Assembly: GCA_016800925.1 (NCBI GenBank)
Contig: JABCPU010000004.1
Coordinates: forward strand, 186,001-250,000
DNA from: Suillus spraguei
Taxonomy: Eukaryota > Basidiomycota > Agaricomycetes > Boletales > Suillaceae
Direction: 5' to 3'
DNA length: 64,000 bases
Part shown: positions 23,268-35,309 of the stretch, piece by piece
Numbering within the stretch: the stretch's first letter is position 1
How the letters are laid out: every line of letters begins with the position of its first letter
Notes under the pieces: generated by a model
Database searches by the model: none
What the model was told of the DNA's origin: nothing
What the model saw: the letters and a program-made list of their open reading frames with translations, nothing else
Made by a program: the position numbers and the translations under genes

Positions 23268-24004
23268 TCATGATTCTGGCACATCATCGCCGAGATGGTG
23301 TTGTTGGAATGCGTCAATCATTGCATCCTGGTCCTTACGACGCCTGTGTCTCCTGCGCCTATCCTCTTTAATAACACGCTCAATGCGCCGACGAGACTTG
23401 GTATGGGTTCGTGGATCAACCACCGCGAGCCTGCAACGATAGCACGCGAGTTCAATGCTTGCAAGTAGGCGAAGTGTTTCAGAGTTGTTGACGGCCTGAA
23501 ATTTGGTATGAGCTTGGTATGAGACGATGAAAAAGAACAGCCAATCACGTTCAAAGACCACGAGATAACCCGAGAACCCTCCACACAGCCGACGACAACG
23601 AAGTTGCCGCGTTTTTCGGCCTGGAGCTCGGACACCTATGTATCAAGCTACTTAGTTTTATGATAGTGAAGGAAAGTCATTGCTACCTCTCCGAATGCGA
23701 CCAGCACCTTGCTAGATGTCAACGAGCGTACGACTGTATGGGGATATGATTAGAGATCGAACGTAATTCTGCGAATGAAATAACGCTCACCGACACGAGA
23801 GGATTGGCCTACGACTTCTTGTGACACTAAAGCACGCCCAAGATATGCCCAGGAGTCCTTCTCAGGTCGACGAATATGCACCTTGACTTGGATATCTCGG
23901 AATTCGCGGACAGGCGGGAGGACATTGGCTATTCACCAAAGGAGAAGTCAAAACATCAAAATTAGGAGCAATCAAATGCTTGGCGAATCACTGTACGTAC
24001 GCAT
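23268..24004 (-). CDS. Small conserved basic protein, unknown function
   Basis: Five exons (23992-24004, 23791-23928, 23687-23733, 23549-23635, 23268-23495) join in phase to 170 residues. The middle has strand-like segments (VKVHIRRPEKDSWAYLGRA, KVLVAFGEVSELQ, RGNFVVVGCVEGSRVISW) that could form a small beta-barrel. It is followed by a helix with two Cys (LACYRCRLAVV). A very basic stretch (KSRRRIERVIKEDRRRRHRRRK) would serve as a nuclear signal or nucleic-acid contact. I recognise no named domain. Exon 1 encodes only four codons and its start is the least sure part. Confidence 0.55.
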
Positions 24005-24550
24005 TAAAGAGGAATTGTATTCACTTTCGATACTAGGCAGCCGCGGCGCTACCTGTAAGGAGGAGCTACCTTCCATCACGGCATCATTGTCCATTATGTG
24101 TATCTGCGGATTGCAGGATCAAATAAAGTTCAGCTCATAATGATGCTAAACAAACTTCTGTGGGTGGGGACCGTTAGAGCTCGTAGTTGCGTGCGTCTGA
24201 CGTGCAGTGGGGTGAGTCCTCGGCTGAAAGGGCTATTACTGCACACTCACGTGATTCATTGTCGGTGCATTACAACTAAGATTCTCTGGGCTGCGTTCTT
24301 CCCATTGACAAAATCAACTACCTGTAATCGACCACGACCACGACCTCCTTTCCGCGACCAAGGATCAATATGTACCTGCCGTATTCACCGTAATCATGTT
24401 ACCTCTTGAGTGGCTTCCAAGCTGGTCCTTTCTTTTCAAAGGCACCCAGGCACAACGACTCCGATGAAGCGAGCCTTTGAGCCACCGAATCACTGTATAT
24501 GTATGAGAACTTGTCGGTCAATGAAGATCAGAATTGGCTTATATTCATAA
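24005..24550. other. Intergenic region between divergent genes
   Basis: Putative shared promoter region. No ORF here fits the neighbouring splice patterns. Confidence 0.35.
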
Positions 24551-25085
24551 ATGCATTCATTCAAGACACTCCGGCGCACGCGCGTGCGCCCGCTAACAGC
24601 AGAGTCTTCCGAGGAGTACGAAGAACAATGGTCCTCTCAGCTTACTCGCGAAGATGAGCAACTTTCACAGAAGTATATGATACAATTGGACGACCTCGAG
24701 ATCGAAAAAGCAAACAAAAAGGTAATATCACAATGAAGCTGGAATGTCTCGTTTGACCACTTATGCTACAACAGCACGACAAGGAAGATGAAACTAGTCA
24801 GGGATCAACCAGCACTGAAAGCATGTCTGGTAGTATGGGGGACGGCGACGGTGACCGCTTACGCAGGAACGAAGAAGGCGTAAGAACTCCCCACTACCAG
24901 AAGTCAGTATCCCCATGGCGTGGACATGGTCAAGATGGAGGAGACGTTTAAAAACATCCTCCCACGACATCAAGCAATTTCTTGAGTCCATTGGCTACAG
25001 TAAGGATCAAAAGGAAGTGGTGATAACAGTTGTATGGGAAATCGGACATGAACAGCTACAGTCTATCAAGACCTGGATTGGATAG
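24551..25085 (+). CDS. Small unidentified protein, splice model uncertain
   Basis: I do not recognise it. Exon 1 starts at the ATG at 24551 and ends at 24720 (donor GTAATA). A second exon starts at 24775, after CAACAG, with an acidic Ser-rich segment. Two endings are possible. Leaving at the GTGACC donor near 24851 and re-entering after CTACCAG (24901) keeps a frame open to TAG at 25083-25085, with a helical end (DIKQFLESIGYSKDQKEVV). Leaving instead at GTAAGA near 24880 gives a short end, stopping near 24983. The first model uses more of the open frame. The N-terminus is basic (TLRRTRVRPL), then Glu/Gln-rich and possibly coiled coil. Confidence 0.35.
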
Positions 25086-25248
25086 CATGGTCATGAAACG
25101 GACAACTGGCCAACTGATTTTTAAATCGTGCTGGCGCAGATGGCTGCTGAGGATAGAGCATCACGGATTCGATTTAACGTGAATATATGAGTTGCTCCAC
25201 ATCAACATGGACAATTGTGAACGTACAAAAGCAACGGTGGCAGATCAA

Positions 25249-27972
25249 TCATCGTGAATCGGGTGCAAGGAAATTACCTGCTACCAAGCATAAATTACGG
25301 GGGGTGAAATGCACATTGGTGATCGGGGTCCGTTTGGTAGGAAACGTCGCGAGAAGGTCAGATCTGATGGTAAATGTCAATATCAATGGCATGGGCTATG
25401 TTACATGGAACGAACGTTTCATTGTTTTCATCGTCGGTCGTCCGTGAGATAGTAGATTCAGCGACACCACTCTCCCGTGATTTACCGGGCCCACCAGCTC
25501 CCCTGACGTCCCAGCAGCGTACCGTCCAGTCTGCACCTCCACTAACTAGCATGGATGACTCGGCACTAAACGAGAGAGAATATACAGATGCCGTATGTCC
25601 AGTCATTTTTTTGATACGACGTCCAGAGCCGAGATCCCAGAGATTGATTGCGAGGTCCTCGCCTGCGCTGGCGAGATATCGCCCATCTGGACTAATGGCC
25701 AACGTCGAGAGGCTCCCCTGATGACCGATGAAAACGCGAACACAAGCACCACGTTGAACATCCCAAAGCCGTGCAGTCCAATCACTTGAACCCGTAGCGA
25801 GGTATAGCGAATTGGGATGGAACCGGACACACTTGAAACAACAGACATCAAATCAGTTATAGAAAAATTATCCTCTGCGAGGTCACTCACGTCCACGTCA
25901 CTCAAGTGCCCTGCATAGATTCTCAAACACGATGTACGGTCCGTTGACCATAACCTGGCGGTTCGATCACGGCTTGCTGTTGCAAAATAGATGCCCATAG
26001 GACTCCACTGAACATCCCATACAGGGTTTTGATGGCCACGAAAAGCAACAACATTCGTCATCGTGTCAAGGGACCACAGCCGCGTAGTTGCATCTGCTGA
26101 AGCAGAAAGAAGGTATCTTGGGGGTGATGCTGATCCTCCCAATGGATCAAAAGACAAAGAATACACAGGACCGCTGTGGCCCACGAGCTTTCGCGTTGTA
26201 TTTCCTTCTTTTTGCTGTATTTTCGACAACGACCCAGCTAGCGTTCGCATAAATATAACTGTTGCCACCCATTCAACTTTAGAGACTCACAATCCTTTAC
26301 TGAACTCAGAGAAAAGTCATTGCGCAGTCCCTTGAGTTTTTCGTTCTTCAGACTCCATAGACGAATATAGCTCTCAGAAAAGCCGGCCGCCATCAGAGTC
26401 AAGTCAGGTGAGAAGGTGCAACACGGCGCACTGCTCAAAGTATTTCGTTAGGAGAGACACTGGATTTGTTTCAGATACTCACCCTTCTCCAACATCATGC
26501 AGCGTATATGCACAAATGCTAGGCAAGCCACGCGCACGGGCAGCGCCACCTTGCACCGAGTTCATGTCAACAGAACTTAGTGCAGAAGGCTCAAGTCGTA
26601 TGCGTTTCCTTGCATCCCGTACTTTTTCGACCTCTCTTTGGACATCAACCGTTTTGAACGACTGGGGATAAGGGAGCATGTCTGATTCAGTGGGTGAGAC
26701 AACCCCCTGGATAGCTGGGGGCCTCAGATACTGTAAATCATATTGAGCATTGGGATCGCGGTCCAGTACGGATTGTTCGCGGATGACGCGTTCAGTCTCC
26801 GCGCGCAACTCTTCAGAGATAGGGGCAGGGCCAAGTTTTAATTCGCCTTTGGAGGTATTGAATGCGTGAGGGTTAGGAATAGCAGAAGCGCTTGTCTGCG
26901 GAATAAGTTGTGACAACAGGCCAGTCGATTCCTCCCATGCATTGGGCGAAACTGCCGTAGCGCTCGCGGAAGTCACTAGCCTAAGTTTGAGCTCATATGC
27001 ATCACTTGGGAGACCAGTAAATTTACCATCAAAGCGAAGATGGTTGTTCACCACTCGCATTATTGCTGCTCGGCCCCTTTTTCCTTTCTCACCAGAGAAG
27101 CCATCCCCTGCACCAGAGGCTTCACCTCCCACTCCTTCTGTCAGCCATCCCACCAGTAAACTGAAACCTGACCGGCTCATCCTGATTACATATTTTTCAT
27201 TCTTGAAGCGTTGTGCGTCGTCGTCATTCTGAACATGCGAGGGAAGCAGGAGAGTTGATAGATGGTGTAGAGTAGCGTGATGCATCGGGGCTAAAGATGG
27301 CGAATACGTCGCGTAGAAGCGCAGGGCTAGGAAATTCCAGAAATGTCGGTCAAATGTATCCAGTAGAAGACTTTGCCAGACATACCAGCTTCCTTAAATC
27401 CTCGCTGGACAAGATCCAAATGAAAATGACAAAATATGGGAAACAGGATAGGTCGAAATTCGGGCTATTGTGCAAAATTAACCTACATCTATGGCAGAAG
27501 GATGCTCTCGGAGTACCTTGTACATGTCAAGTGAACCTTCAACCCATGCTTCGAGCTCTCTGAATCCCTCCTCCTTGTCTGTTGGATCAACAGACAAGAT
27601 CTCTTCCGCACCAACAGTTCCAAGACTGGCGATCAAGTTCTGTATACTCAGTGGATTGCCCATTGCTGTGAGCTCCTGTAGAACGTTTGCACTTTCCTTC
27701 AATACATTGTCCCCCGGACGCGATGGCTTCTGTGCATAAACAGCAAGAGTCTTGATGAGGTCTTCAGTAGATACAGTCTTCCCAGACTCATCTACGCTCC
27801 CGCTTTCAAGTGATTCGTTAAGAGCCTTCTCTGCGTCCTTGTGCCCTCGGGAACGAAGATACTCCAATACCAGACGGTCGATTGAGCTTACGTTCTGGGT
27901 GACGTCGGGCGCACTGGCGTTAACTGGGGAAACACCTCCAGAAGAGGACGCTGCAGGCGTTGCAGCAGACAT
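25249..27972 (-). CDS. TAF5: TFIID subunit TAF5, WD40 protein
   Basis: Scaffold subunit of the general transcription factor TFIID. Fungal genomes often use the same gene product in SAGA. Exons 27517-27972, 27386-27464, 26483-27326, 26291-26430, 25891-26237, 25416-25831 and 25249-25363 give 798 residues. A LisH motif (DRLVLEYLRSRGHKDAEKAL) leads into the NTD2 domain (KPEFRPILFPIFCHF, LDLVQRGFKEAALRFY). Six WD40 repeats follow (GHSGPVYSLSFDP, GHQNPVWDVQWSP, GHTASVYSLSF). It ends with the family tail FPTKRTPITNVHFTPRNLCLVAG. Exon 5 could also start 21 bases earlier in frame (acceptor GCAACAG). The intron 25364-25415 has a weak GTTCGT donor. Confidence 0.93.
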
Positions 27973-28174
27973 AGCAATGTCCAGCTTAGCGTTCGGTTCA
28001 AGATATGAGAAGTGATGTTCTTGATGATACCGCGACCTAAAGGCCTAATAATAATATTCAAATAGTAGAGGGAAGTGTTTGATTGCGTAATCAAAATATA
28101 GTACCGTTACAATACACTGGTTGCAATTTATAATTAAAAGAACGGTGACTTTGTTTGTCTGTTCAACCCGAGAA

Positions 28175-30982
28175 TCAGCCTCTTCTTGCTCTCTTAGTGG
28201 TGCATCCTCTTCCTCCGCTCGATCCTCCATGGCTGTAAGACCCATAAGAAGCTGACTGCGATACAGGGCGTTTATTATTTGCTGGCGTGGAGTCATCCTT
28301 CGTGTATTCTGCTTTTGCACATTCTTTGTCAAATGCTTTTACCAGAGCAGTGAAATCAACTTCTACCATACTTCCGAACAGCGGATGACTGGTGGACCAC
28401 TTTCCTGCTGTCAATCTGGGAGAGATAATTCCAAATGCCATACGCGCCAGGAGGCGAGGGTCATCGCGTTCGGGACATGCGTTCAGAATAGCCTTGATGT
28501 TAATCGGATCAGGCTGAGCGGTAGTCCCTGACTCAAATGACACGCCCTCGCCCGTTTGACAAAAGCTGCACGACCCGCACAAGGCAGTAGGAATGGCTGC
28601 ATTATCCCCGAAATATGAAGCAAGACCCTGCGCCATACCTGTACTCCGGACGTAGGCAACCGATATATGTCAAAAATCATTGTGGACTTACATTCATCAT
28701 TGATGGCAAAATCAATCACCCGTTGGAGCTTGACTACGTTCTCCTCCTCTCTCTCAAGCATACGGTTGTACATCATCTCAGCGATATTAGCTATTTCTTC
28801 CTTTTCCTTCGGGAGAGGATTGAGTATCTTATATCGCTGGAGTAACTTTTCAGTCGACGAATTGCTGGATCGATCGAATATACTTACTGCTCTAACTTGT
28901 GAAGCCTTCACATTAGCCCAACCTAGATAACAAAGATATAAGTTAGCACCAAGCAATGTCGCAGCAAAGGATCCCATACCGCTAAGCTCCCAATCGCTTA
29001 TCTTTCTCGCGAGATCTCCGCGATCCTGGCCTGACTTTTGAGCCGCAATGACCACATCGATCTGTGGCAGTTCGTTAGAGGAAAGAACCACGGCACTTAT
29101 AAGGCATACCTGATAAGTCGAACTGCGGGGGCTCCAGTACATTTTAATTGTCTTTGCCGCCTCAGATTTATCACCCATTACTTTCTGCCAGCCGTCGGTT
29201 GTGCGCGATGATATATCATACTGAGAGTAAAATGGCGTCACAGTGCGGATGTAGTTGTAGTCGAGCTCGAGTTCTGCATAACATAAGCCCAGGGCGTTAG
29301 CCTGCAAAAAAGTGAGTGACCATGCAAATTGACAAATAAAATATTTTCGTACGCGAATATCATACCTACAAGCACGACAAGATGAGGGACTGCCGTTCAG
29401 GAGAGACTCGATTGCTTACTCTCTGGATTGTTGGTAATTGTTGAAGCTCAATGTGCCATCTCTATCAGGTGTTTTGAGCGCTACTTCCTGGAGCCATAAG
29501 TGGATGCTCTTCTTGCTGCACGTATCGCCGCGACAAAAACCCTGCAAAATGGGAATATCTGATGCAGAAAGGAACATTAAGCATGTGGACGGTAAACCGT
29601 CGCGTCCTGCCCTGCCAACTTCCTGACTATAGTTTTCAAGGGTCTTCGGCATATACAAGTGAACCACCTGGCGGATGTCGGCTTGAACTAGTTAAGGCAT
29701 TGACCTCGAAATTTGAGTTGAACAAACGACTCACCCTTGTCGATTCCCATACCGAAAGCAATGGTAGCACAAACTATACCTTTATCTGATTCCATGAACT
29801 GCTGTTGGACACGTGCACGCTCGTCGTTGCCCAATCCGGCATGATACACCATTGGTTTCATTCCATGAGGGCGAAGGTGATCGGCAACCTCTTGCGCATG
29901 TTTCTGCAGGGTCACATATACGATTGCAGGTCCAGTTCGAGATTTCAAGAAAGGAATTAGGGTATCGAGTTTTTGATCTAGCGTATTTGCAACTTGAACT
30001 TTCAAAGCCAAACTGGCATTCGAAACCAGGATTAGTAGGGACAATTTCGAGACAAGAGCACTTACTTTGGCCGGTATACTGGGGTGCGAAACACACCTTT
30101 CTGAGTATCAATGAAGAATGATTTACAGATGTCTTCTGCCACATTTGGAGTAGCGGTTGCCGTCAAGCAGAGGACACGCTCTACATCCATCTCTACTGCA
30201 AACCGCGCAATCTTCACGCCATGAGTGTAAACCAGAACAGGTGCATGGTACACTTACTTTTAGATATTCAGGGCGAAAGCTCGCACCCCACTACAACCCG
30301 TTCATGAATGACAATTTTGTGCAAGTTATCCATACCAAACATACCTGTGAGATACAATGCGACTCGTCGATGGCTAGCAGTGAGATTTTGACACGGCTGA
30401 TCATCGTAATGAATCCTTCATTATTCAGCCTAGAAGAGATGGTCAAAGTGACAAATGAATCATGCTCGAATGCGAACCTTTCAGGAGCCACATAAAGCAG
30501 TTTTAAACGCCCTGAAATAACCTCTTCTTTGACCCAGGTTGACCGGTCTGCGCTCAAGGTGCTGTCCAGGTTTGCAGCTTTCACCCCACGATCGACTAGG
30601 GCATCGACCTGATCCTTCATCAGGGCAATGAGAGGAGATATCACTAGAGTTAACCCCTGTAGTAATGTCAGTGGTGTCATACTCAGGAAATATAATTATT
30701 GATGTCACTGGAAGGCATAACGCTGGAACTTGATAGGTGAGACTTTTCCCCCCTAAGTGGTAGGTGTTAACAACTACTGGTCTTCGAAACAAATAGGTCG
30801 CATCACCTCCCGTGGGATATAGAACGAGTGCATTCTCGTCGTCTACGATCAGGCGCTTAATGACCTATGTACAATGTCAATATCTGGATTTCACCTGTGA
30901 CCTGAGAACTGGCCTCTGCTTGAGACAACCTAAAAGAAGGGAACCCCCATATGTTCTTCAATACCCTATACGCGTCTTCCAT
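28175..30982 (-). CDS. RecQ-family ATP-dependent DNA helicase
   Basis: Probable 3'-5' DNA helicase for genome maintenance. Fifteen exons (30914-30982, 30807-30864, 30709-30752, 30478-30656, 30345-30429, 30258-30290, 30066-30211, 29735-30012, 29420-29687, 29353-29365, 29110-29301, 28980-29061, 28888-28922, 28692-28845, 28175-28638) give 699 residues. Motif 0 is FRLSQAEVI and Walker A is PTGGGKS. Motif II is DESH, motif III-like CLTATATPNV and motif VI QEVGRAGRDG. The usual zinc-binding cysteines are not clear. A CGSCSFC cluster occurs near the C-terminus, which ends Gly/Ser/Arg-rich. Exon 10 is 13 bases. Intron 1 (30865-30913) needs a GCCAGT donor for normal motif spacing. The short N-terminus suggests a RecQ1-type protein. 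Confidence 0.85.
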
Positions 30983-32580
30983 TGGAATTCGAGTGCCTAT
31001 GCGTAAATATCAGCCTGGCGAACACGCAACCGAGCAGCTGAGAGTCTTTACGTGTGCCGTGACCTTAAGGACGGTTATTTACGCGTTATTTGGTCAATTC
31101 TATGTCTGGCACTTTCTTCCACGCTTGTACACCGTGTCATTCACTGAGGCCCAGGACACTGTCAATTATCTCGTTACTCCCCCTTACCAACTGGAAACAC
31201 AGAAAAAAGGAATGTCTGGAATTCATAGAAGGCGCCTCTCCGAGTCAGCAGCACCGCGCCTCAGGCTGTACCTATTTCATCCCCATGTGTGAGCATTGTC
31301 TCTAGGTCGACCAAAACTCCTGATTTTTGGAACTCACGCTGGCAGCTGAGCGCTTTGCTGTCAATGCTATCGCTCAATAATCTAAAGGAGCTCACTAATT
31401 CCCGTTCCATCTCCGAAGCAGAAGAGCCGCCGTGGACTCATTCAAGATTATTTATCGCTGCCCTGTATTTGATGAACATAAATTGTGGACATCTCCGAAT
31501 CAGAGGTTTTAAACTTTTGACTCTGCTTGTGGCTGCAGAAATAGTATACTCTCCTCATTGCCACGCCGCAGGGCACATAGGAGAAATCGTGGTCACACTG
31601 CAGTGCCTTTCGACCGTCATCGAGTATTTTAGGCATACTCCAAATTCTCAGACACATGGTACATGCACAATATGTGCATCTGCATACATCGGCAAGAGGA
31701 CCGTAATGATGCCGAATGATCTGTAAGTTTAGAACGACCGTCTCAATTGAAGTTCCTGGTATTCAGATATATCCGGTTATCGAACATCATCAAGATCGGC
31801 CATCTGTCCCCGACAACATGTTCCACAGTTACAATGATAGCAGTGGCACAGCAAGTCATATCAAAGGGGTCCAGACTCCACCTTCATCCTCCAGCTAATG
31901 GTCCGTTTGCCAGTGCGCAGTCGAGAACCAAGTATTATTTCTCATCCATCACGTTCAGGTGATTCTTGATTATCGATCTTGTCATGGAGTGACGATGGCT
32001 AGTTGGACCCTCGTCGACATCCAGCACTTGGCAAGATTGTCAGGCAGTAATAGTGATGCCACCAAAAATTGAACACTTTCGGGCGCCTTATCAGGCCTGT
32101 AATACCTCGCCGTTCACAGTTACCGAACGAGGCCTGTGTTCAATCTTCATGGAAGGCACATCAGAAACCATCAGATTTTTCAGACTTGATCACATCACAT
32201 CCCAGGATTGTCAAGCTACTTCGTAAATCTATCGCTTTTCATTGGCTTCCTAAGCAATGGGATCCGACTGATCTATTCCGCATCATCTCAGCAATCGTTC
32301 TGTGTACTTCTATCAGCCTCTATCGCCAAATTTCCAGTCCGCATAATATCCTATGTCCCCCAGCCAACTCAGGCTAACTCTCAAGCACGCTCGCAATAAT
32401 AACTGGTTGTTGCTGACGTCGAAAACACATAGTGCCATGTTGAGATTTGACCTCATGATACAGTTCAACATACACTTCAGATACATCCCACACACACTAT
32501 AGACATAATAGCATTGTTACGGATCGAGAACAAGACTCCTCCACGACGAATACGTTCAGACCAAAGCAACAATCTCAAAT
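30983..32580. other. Long region without a confident gene
   Basis: Lies between the RecQ start and the NoxA stop. A 145-codon plus ORF (31289-31726) has no family features. On the minus strand an ATG at 31410 opens about 50 codons (MERELVSSFRLLSDSI ...) ending near 31260. It reads like a helical exon but I cannot join it to others. A small hypothetical gene or an untranslated leader is possible. Confidence 0.3.
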
Positions 32581-34647
32581 CTAGAAGTGCTCCTGTGAAT
32601 GCACATGTTCAGCTTTTGAAACTAACAAGGAATAATGGAGGAAAACGGACCTTGGCAAACGTGAATTCCACATTATTGCTACTGTGCAGGAGAGTTGCTG
32701 TCTTGATAGATTTCGCGAGAACACCCGGGCCACAAAAGTAGGTCTGCGAGAGCAACCATGAGAACTATCAGGAATAAGACTAAATTTACCGGACTTACGC
32801 CAACTTTGGTCTTCAATTGTGCACTGCTACCAGGAAGATAATGACCGATCTCAATTGCTTCCCTGATCCTGCGGTAGATGCTCTTCCAGTCTGGGCGGCC
32901 AAACATGGTGCGAGTACGAAGCAGTGTGAGAGGATCATAGTCGGCACCAGCATCGTTGACAGCAATGTTCCAGAGCATATCTTCACCGATCTTTTGAGTG
33001 AGGTAGATGTTGATGCGCAGGAAATTTGCTTGGTATTGTACTTGAGCTGAATATTTCCGGAATCAAATGATATTAAAACAACTCACGGTCAACTTGGGCT
33101 TCCTCAACCTCTTGCAATAGGCTCTGAAACCAGCCGAATGAGGGCGCGTCACGACAAACCCAGAAAAATTCGACCCTTCGGAGAGAACCAATATTGCCTT
33201 TCTTCTGACGGTACCAGATATGTTTAAGAATTGACGCAAAAGGAGTAACACCTAAATGAATGTAATTAATATGTACTAACGCAAAATCCTATGTCATTCT
33301 TACCGATACCAGCGCCAATCAACACAGCAACCTCGTTGTCGAACACGTCCTCAGCAGGAGCGCCATAGGGCCCATCAATTCTAACTTGAGGAAGTGGGCG
33401 GGAAAGAGTGGCGGAATCGAGCTCGACATATTCACCGCGAGTGCCACCATACTCGGTTTCATCTTTTTCAATACCCTTCATGGCGGCTTTTGTCATTGCA
33501 GCAACCACAGATGGGCCACAGCCAAGCCGTTCTCCTAGGGAGTGAGTCCAATCACCGACCTGGCGAATGTGAACGGAGACATAGGGGTCTTCAGGAGCAG
33601 AAGTGATGGTGAACTATATTTGCAGCGATCAGAAAACACGAAAGCCAAGCGACGAACTACTTGTCACATACAGGATGCCATTGCCATCGGGAAATTTCCG
33701 GGACTTGAATGAAGAGCCACTGGCCTGCCGTATACTTGAAACTAGGTTTGATGATCCGCAGTTCCATAGCTCCACTAGGATGAACAAGAACTTTGGACAG
33801 CCTTGTTGCCCTTCGAGCACGATACTCCCGATACATCCTTTCGCCGAAGTAAATAATACCAGGCCAAATGGTGAACCTCCAGCTCTCATAGCCAAGACAG
33901 TGCTCCGTAGAGTAGAAGGGGAAAGTGTAAGTGTAGTCTGGATTTGTAGAATCACGGACAAAGCACCCAGTGGCGTGGGTGTAGAGGCCAATGAAGAAGA
34001 AGAAAGCAAGGTGGTGAGTGTACCAAAAAGCTTCGAAACATTGGTTGCGGATCTTGTGGTGTGCAGTGGCATACATGAGGACCATGATCAGGAGCATGAA
34101 ATGGCCAGTTATACCGCCAGCCTGAGTATAATGAATCTGCAACGCATACTCCGCACGAACCTCTGCAAAAAACTTAATAACGAGTGTGGAGTCCGAAAAT
34201 TACTCCAGCACTCACGAGTGCGCTCGACATTGAAAAAGTTGACATAATGGGCTGTGGTATGGACCATTGCCCAAAATGCCATCGAATATGCAACCTGTCT
34301 ATGGAACCAGATGTTCTCGTCGGCGGGGAAGAGCCACGCGAACTTGGGGCGAACAACGCGAATGATGTTGCGCAACATAGGAACCAGGAGTAGTCCCGCA
34401 TCAAACGCAAGGGTGAGGCCAGCACCACGCGATGTCCAGACGGACCATTTCAGAGCATTGAGAGCAGCCAGCCTATTGTTAGTGGCCTGATATGTAGTGA
34501 GTAATTGTCAACTCTGGTGCGGTGAATAAGGCTTACTTGCAAATACCAACCCAAAGCGAACAGAGTCAACTGGATACCGTAGAATATGACATTAAAAACA
34601 AGCCTTCTCGGATTGAGGAACTCGCTCTGAAACCAAGATTCACCCAT
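32581..34647 (-). CDS. NADPH oxidase NoxA-type (superoxide-generating)
   Basis: Transfers electrons from NADPH through FAD and two hemes to oxygen across the membrane. Fungal NoxA acts in development and hyphal signalling. Exons 34537-34647, 34216-34486, 33672-34162, 33304-33613, 33087-33251, 32799-33046, 32651-32743 and 32581-32592 give 566 residues. Heme-binding His lie in FHRQVAYSMAFWAMVHTTAHY and in the later HH pairs (ATAHHKI, YTHHLAF). FAD motif HPFTITSAPED and NADPH motifs GAGIGVTPFASIL and YFCGPG are present. It ends FAKEHF, the conserved Nox tail, encoded partly by a 12-base last exon. No EF hands precede the core, so NoxC is unlikely. Confidence 0.94.
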
Positions 34648-35309
34648 GGTATTATCAGATAGTATCAGTGGGCAGTAGGCAAAGATAAAAAAAAGTGGGG
34701 CCTGCCCAAAATGTAGGAGAGAGAGAATAGAGAAGAATGAAGCGCCAGAGAATATATTTACAAAGCGTACCGGGCGGGAAATTTATGACAAGGGCTTGTA
34801 GTAGAACTATACATAGCAGACGGATCTGTATCGGAAGCTGTTATCTTATACTTAGAACCTTTCCGGCGTCCGACGTGGTCACGGCAACCCCACACAATCA
34901 GTATGTACTACATGCGACGCGATGATTGATGCTTTCACTGGAGCTTCATTGCCTTGACACTGGTCCCTATTTTCGTAGTGCGTCAAAATATCTACGACAG
35001 GCTCGCTACCAGAACCATGTATAAAGCTAAGGATTGTGGTTTTGGAGAGATTTGCTACCGAGATTTGATAGTCTTTTCAATCGGGATGATAAAGTGAACA
35101 TCTGTGGTCAGAAAAAGCACCGCTTGACTATTAGTATCCTATGGCTATAGCCTATCACCTTGCAAAATCATTTACTTGGTCGCTATCAGTATTGCAAGTG
35201 AAACCAACTTGTCTGCAAATAAGGCAACATGGCACGTGGTTTGTAAGATTTGTTTGACGCGTTTCTCGGACCTGTTGAACTGCTCATTGCACGGAACACA
35301 AGTGCTGCA
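34648..35309. other. Divergent promoter region of NoxA and NUP155/170
   Basis: The 662 bases contain only short ORFs. I see no recognisable motif beyond AT-rich stretches. Confidence 0.35.

Noticed and set aside
26259..26290. 32-base intron in TAF5
   Set aside because: An in-frame acceptor 21 bases further gives a normal 53-base intron. The short form may be a minor alternative only.
28923..28949. 27-base intron, or retained segment, in RecQ
   Set aside because: A GTATGG donor upstream gives a 57-base intron and a normal WELSGWANVKASQVRA segment.
31289..31726. 145-codon plus-strand ORF
   Set aside because: No recognisable motif and no splice partners; composition looks random. Left as part of an unassigned region.
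33603..34247. 214-codon plus-strand ORF
   Set aside because: Lies antisense to NoxA exon 3 and adjoining introns; no family features, while the NoxA frame is certain.
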